Shown here piece by piece: positions 16,890 through 20,000 of a stretch of 20,000 bases of DNA. Both the position numbers and the translations under genes were made by a program. How positions within the stretch are numbered: the first letter of the stretch is position 1; every line of letters begins with the position of its first letter. This DNA comes from Cryptomeria japonica (Eukaryota; Streptophyta; Pinopsida; Cupressales; Cupressaceae): NCBI RefSeq assembly GCF_030272615.1, contig NW_026728905.1:95001-115000 (forward strand), written 5' to 3'. A model generated the notes under the pieces. The model was not told the DNA's origin and ran no database searches. It worked only from the letters and a program-made list of their open reading frames with translations.

Positions 16890-17414
16890 GCACCCACCCT
16901 GGCCAAGGTGGGTCACGGGGTGGGTCCTAGGGTGGGTAACGGGGTGGGTACTAAGGTGCGTGCCAAGGTGGGTCATGGGGTGGGTGCCAAGGTGGGCACC
17001 AGGGTGGGTGTGCACCAACCCTAGCCAGGGTAGGTCACGGGGTGGTTGTCGGGGTGGGCGTCAAGGAGCCAAGGTGGGTGGCAAGTAGCCAAGTTGCGTG
17101 CCAAGGTGGGTGTCGGGGTGGGTGCCAAGGATCCAAGGTGGGTGCCAAGGAACCAAGGTGGGTGTCTGGGTGGGTGCCGAGGTGGGAGCCAGGGTGGGTC
17201 CCAAGGTGAGTGCAAAGGTGGGTGCCAGGGTCAAGGTGAGTGCCAATGTGGGTTCCAAGGTGCCAGGGTCAGGGTGAGTGCCAATGTGGGTTCAAAGGTG
17301 CTAAGTTGGGTGCGAGGTTGGGTGCGAGGGTGGGTGGGTGCCAAGGTGTGCTAGGTGGAAGCCCGGGTGGGTCGGCATCCCATGGGTGTCGAGTTGGGTG
17401 CCTGATGGGTGCTT
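16890..17414. repeat. G-rich minisatellite, second copy
   Basis: Counterpart of 10856-11380 with no difference that I can see. It lacks the 1.2 kb of G-rich repeat that precedes the first copy. Confidence 0.95.
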
Positions 17415-17750
17415 CTTGTCAAGTTTTAGTCGTCGGGACTCATTTCGAGCCTTAGAGGTCGTTTCTTGTCCGGTTGCCCTGTCTTCGACCTGGGAACCCA
17501 ATTTTGGTCCTCGGGTCCCATTTTTTTTTGTCTCGCATCCCACTTTTGGCCTGTGGCCTTTTCGGGGTCGATTCTCGTTTTGGGCATCAGAGCATGTTTC
17601 TTCTCCTAAAACCCAATATTTGTTTATTAAGTCTCGGAACACATTTTTGTTCTCGTGGACCCATCATGGGTCTTGGAACGCATTTGTGGTCCTTGGGTCC
17701 CATTTTGCATCCCGAAACTTGTGTTTTGGTGCTTGATCCCTATTTTGGGT
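17415..17750. repeat. AT-richer degenerate ~40-bp repeats, second copy
   Basis: Counterpart of 11381-11716; appears identical. Confidence 0.7.
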
Positions 17751-18116
17751 GCCCACCTTGCACCAAGTGCGCACCCGGGGCAAACCGAGCGCCTTGGTGC
17801 ACCGGGGCAAGATCGAGCGTGCACCCGAGGCGCCCCGAACATGCACCAAGGTGCACTCGGCCCACATGTGAGCGCAGGTCGTTGCGCCCGAGGTGGTGTG
17901 TGGGCACCGCGTTGCAGACGGGACACTGCACGCACACGACGCCCCGTCCAGGTGCACGCACGTAGGCCGGGCCGGGTGCACACCCGACGCCCTAGCAAGG
18001 TGCGCGCACCCGGGCAGGGCTCACACTTGGCGAACGGGGCGCACTTCGCGAGGGAGGGTGTGCACCTCGACGGGGGTGGGTGGCCGGGGTGGATTCGCAC
18101 GTGGGTCGCGGTTTGC
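17751..18116. other. GC-rich 5S upstream spacer, second copy
   Basis: Counterpart of 11717-12082 with no visible change. No gene seen. Confidence 0.6.
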
Positions 18117-18122
18117 TAAGTA
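18117..18122 (+). promoter_or_regulatory. 5S upstream -28 element, copy 2
   Basis: TAAGTA at -28 to -23 with C at -1, as in copy 1. Confidence 0.4.
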
Positions 18123-18144
18123 CACACTGCGACAAGCTCATAAC

Positions 18145-18264
18145 GGGTGCGATCATACCAGCGTTAGTGCACCGGATCCCATCAGAACTCCGCAGTTAAG
18201 CGCGCTTGGGCCGGAGTAGTACTGGGATGGGTGACCTCCCGGGAAGTCCCGGTGTTGCACCCTT
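18145..18264 (+). rRNA. 5S ribosomal RNA gene, copy 2
   Basis: Identical to copy 1 through the whole transcribed region, including box A (AGTTAAGCGCGCTTG), box C (GGGATGGGTGACCTCCCG) and the pairing ends. Spacing of 6,034 bp between 5S genes is far above the few hundred bases usual for tandem plant 5S arrays, which favours an unusual or linked organisation. Both copies look functional by sequence. Confidence 0.98.
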
Positions 18265-18275
18265 TTTTAGTTTTT
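18263..18275 (+). terminator. Pol III terminator of 5S copy 2
   Basis: Six Ts, AG, five Ts, as after copy 1. Confidence 0.9.
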
Positions 18276-18710
18276 CGCCGGGCGTCGCAATGCTATTTGA
18301 ATAAACCTTTTGCCCGTTTGCGTTCTCGTCGGGGCCGGGCCGGGCCGGGGTGCGCTGCCCGCACTACCGCGCGCGCGGGGGCGACACCGAGCGCGCACCC
18401 GAGGCGCCCCGAGCACACAGGCCACGGTGCAACCCGGGCGTTGTGCGCGCACCCCGGTGCGCCCGAGGTGCTGCGCGCGCACCCAGGTGAAATCGGTGTG
18501 CACCTCGGCCAGTGCGCGCTCGGTCGAGTCGCGCACGTTGGCCAAGGTGCACGGTGATGTTTCTTACTCTAAGGTTCCGCACCAGACGCCCGGGACAGGT
18601 GAGCGAAGCTGGGCGGGGCCGGGTGCGCGGCCGGGGCAGGTGCACGCAGCTAGAGAGAGCTTTGGAGCACACCAGAGGTGCGCACCTTGGAGCACACTTC
18701 GGAGCGCACC
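18276..18710. other. GC-rich 5S downstream spacer, second copy
   Basis: Counterpart of 12242-12676. Differs by GGGCGGGGCC (copy 1 GGGCAGGGCC) and GCAGCTAGAG (copy 1 GCAGCTGGAG). The G-quadruplex motif is kept. Confidence 0.6.
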
Positions 18711-18826
18711 AATGATGCGCTCCATTCAAAAGTTTCCTGAAAAGGCAAAAAAAGTTGAGATTATAGAATTTCCCACTTGAGAGATTGTAAAAAAAAAAAA
18801 TTTAAAATGAAGGAAACGCGGGTGCC
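18711..18826. repeat. AT-rich block 1, second copy
   Basis: Counterpart of 12677-12792; the 12-base A run has not changed length. Confidence 0.8.
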
Positions 18827-20000
18827 AAGGTGTGCGCGCCCGGGTGCGCAGCCCAGCCAAGGTGTGCGCACCAAGGCGCCCACCCTGGCGAAGGTGCACG
18901 CAAGGTGCGCACCCGAGGCAAACCGGACAATTAACCCAACTTTCGACTTCGCGCGCACCTGCGCACCTTGGAGCGCACTTCGGAGCGCTCCTTGGTGCGC
19001 ACCAATCTTGGGCACCTCGGAGTGCACCATGGCGCCCACCAAGGTGCGCACCCGGGGCAAACCGAGCTCCGACTTCGTGCGCACCTTGGAGCGCACGAAA
19101 GGTGCGCACCATGGCGCCCACCAAGGTGCGCAGCCCAGCCAAGGCGTGCGCATCAAGGTGCGCACCCTGGCGAAGGTGCGCACCCGGGGCAAACCGAGCT
19201 CCGACTTCGTGCGCACCTTGGAGCGCACAAAGGGTGCGCAACCCAGCCAAGGTGTGCGCACCCCGGGCAAACCGAGCTCCGAATCGTGCGCACCTTGGAG
19301 CACACTTCGGAGCCCTCCTTGGTGCGCACCGATGTTGCGCACCTCGGAGCGCACCCGGGGAAAACAATGCAATTAACCCGACTTTCGACTTCGTGGGCAC
19401 CTCGGAGCGCTCTCGGGTTCGCACCTCGGAGCACACCGAGGTGCGCACCTTTGATGCGCTGCCTTCACCAATTTCCAGAAAAGGCAAGAAAACATTGAGA
19501 AGGTGTGCGCACCGAGGTGCCCACCCTGGCGAAGGTGCACGCGAGGTGCGCACCCGGGGCAAACCGGGCTCCGACTTCGTGCACGCCATGCTGCGCACCT
19601 TGGAGGGCCATGGTGCGCACCTTGGAGCACACTTCGGAGCGCTCAATGGTGCCCAACCCAGCCAAGGTGCCCACCGCGGCGAAGGTGCACGCGAGGTGCG
19701 CACCCGGGGCAAACCGGGCTCCGACTTCGTGCACGCCGCACCTTGGAGCACACTTCGGAGCGCTCCTTGGTGCGCACCAGGGCGCGCAACCCAGCCGAGG
19801 TGCCCACCCCGGCGAAGGTGCACGCGGGGTGCGCACCCGGGGCAAACCGGGCTCTGACTTCGTGCACGCCATGGTGCCCACCGCGCCAAGGTGCACGCGA
19901 GGTGCGCACCCGGGGCAAACCGGGCTCCGACTTCGTGCACGCCGCACCTTGGAGCACACTTCGGAGCGCTCCTTGGTGCGCACCAGGGCGCGCAACCCAG
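18827..20000. repeat. GGTGCGCACC-type array, second copy (cut by window end)
   Basis: Counterpart of 12793-13966, including truncated AT-rich block 2 (19450-19504). Carries CTCCTTGGTGCGCACC where copy 1 has CTCCTTGTTGCG, GGGCTCTGAC for GGGCTCCGAC, and GCGCCAAGG for GCGGCGAAGG. Confidence 0.9.

Larger units (their letters stand above)
16890..20000. repeat. 6,034-bp tandem duplicated 5S-bearing unit, copy 2 (cut by window end)
   Basis: Repeats 10856-13966. I see no difference up to about 12570. After that there are single changes near 12574, 12613, 12967, 13806 and 13822 (copy 1 positions) and a small GCGGCGAAGG to GCGCCAAGG change with a one-base indel near 13851. About six differences in 3.1 kb point to a recent duplication or ongoing conversion. 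Confidence 0.97.

Noticed and set aside
1-20000. 18S, 5.8S or 26S rRNA, tRNA genes, transposon ends.
   Set aside because: I looked for conserved rRNA stretches, tRNA box A/B pairs with cloverleaf, and terminal repeats with target duplications, and found none I could support.

Overview
This window is nuclear DNA from a land plant. It consists almost entirely of tandem repeats, and I can defend no protein-coding gene. The firm anchors are two identical 5S rRNA genes (12111-12230 and 18145-18264, + strand) with intact internal control regions and T-run terminators. Their sequence (GGGTGCGATC start, TTAGTGCACCGG, GGGCCGGAG, GTTGCACCC end) resembles gymnosperm, early-diverging seed plant or bryophyte 5S more than the usual monocot/eudicot form. 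That is a judgement from memory, and the species cannot be named.

Layout from left to right. (1) 1-4943: 26 copies of a 188-bp satellite, diverged on the left and nearly homogeneous from about 2000 to 4800. (2) 5020-6320: three larger 'A-type' units (about 440-490 bp). They share modules with the 188-bp repeat in the same order, but also carry a long hairpin and a TATATA promoter-like core. (3) 6376-6710: a short array with alternating 50/56-bp spacing. (4) 6711-9650: 'B-type' promoter units spaced first by 311 bp, then by 157 bp, interrupted at 7825-8396 by a palindromic 38/52-bp array. (5) 9651-11380: a G-rich GGGTG minisatellite. (6) 11381-11716: an AT-richer stretch of degenerate repeats of about 40 bp. 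(7) GC-rich spacer, 5S gene and GC-rich downstream spacer. (8) 12788-16889: arrays built on GGTGCGCACC and CCGACTTCGTGC motifs, punctuated by AT-rich blocks of about 100 bp. (9) From 16890 to the window end the block starting at 10856 is repeated at an offset of 6,034 bp, with few differences.

Thirteen copies of a core read CTTATATAGGGGAGG on the minus strand. This fits the plant RNA polymerase I initiation consensus TATATA(A/G)GGGG. My interpretation is that the window is a very long 35S rDNA intergenic spacer with embedded 5S genes (an L-type, linked 5S-35S arrangement). In that reading Pol I spacer promoters point left and the 5S genes point right. No 18S, 5.8S or 26S sequence is visible, so linkage to 35S is inference. 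A plus-strand TATA-box reading (TATATAAG) is the main alternative.

Several arrays appear related by descent. The 188-bp satellite looks like a promoter-less version of the A unit. The GGTGCGCACC motif occurs as a single seed in the B unit, as small expansions inside other B units, and as the main building block around the 5S genes.
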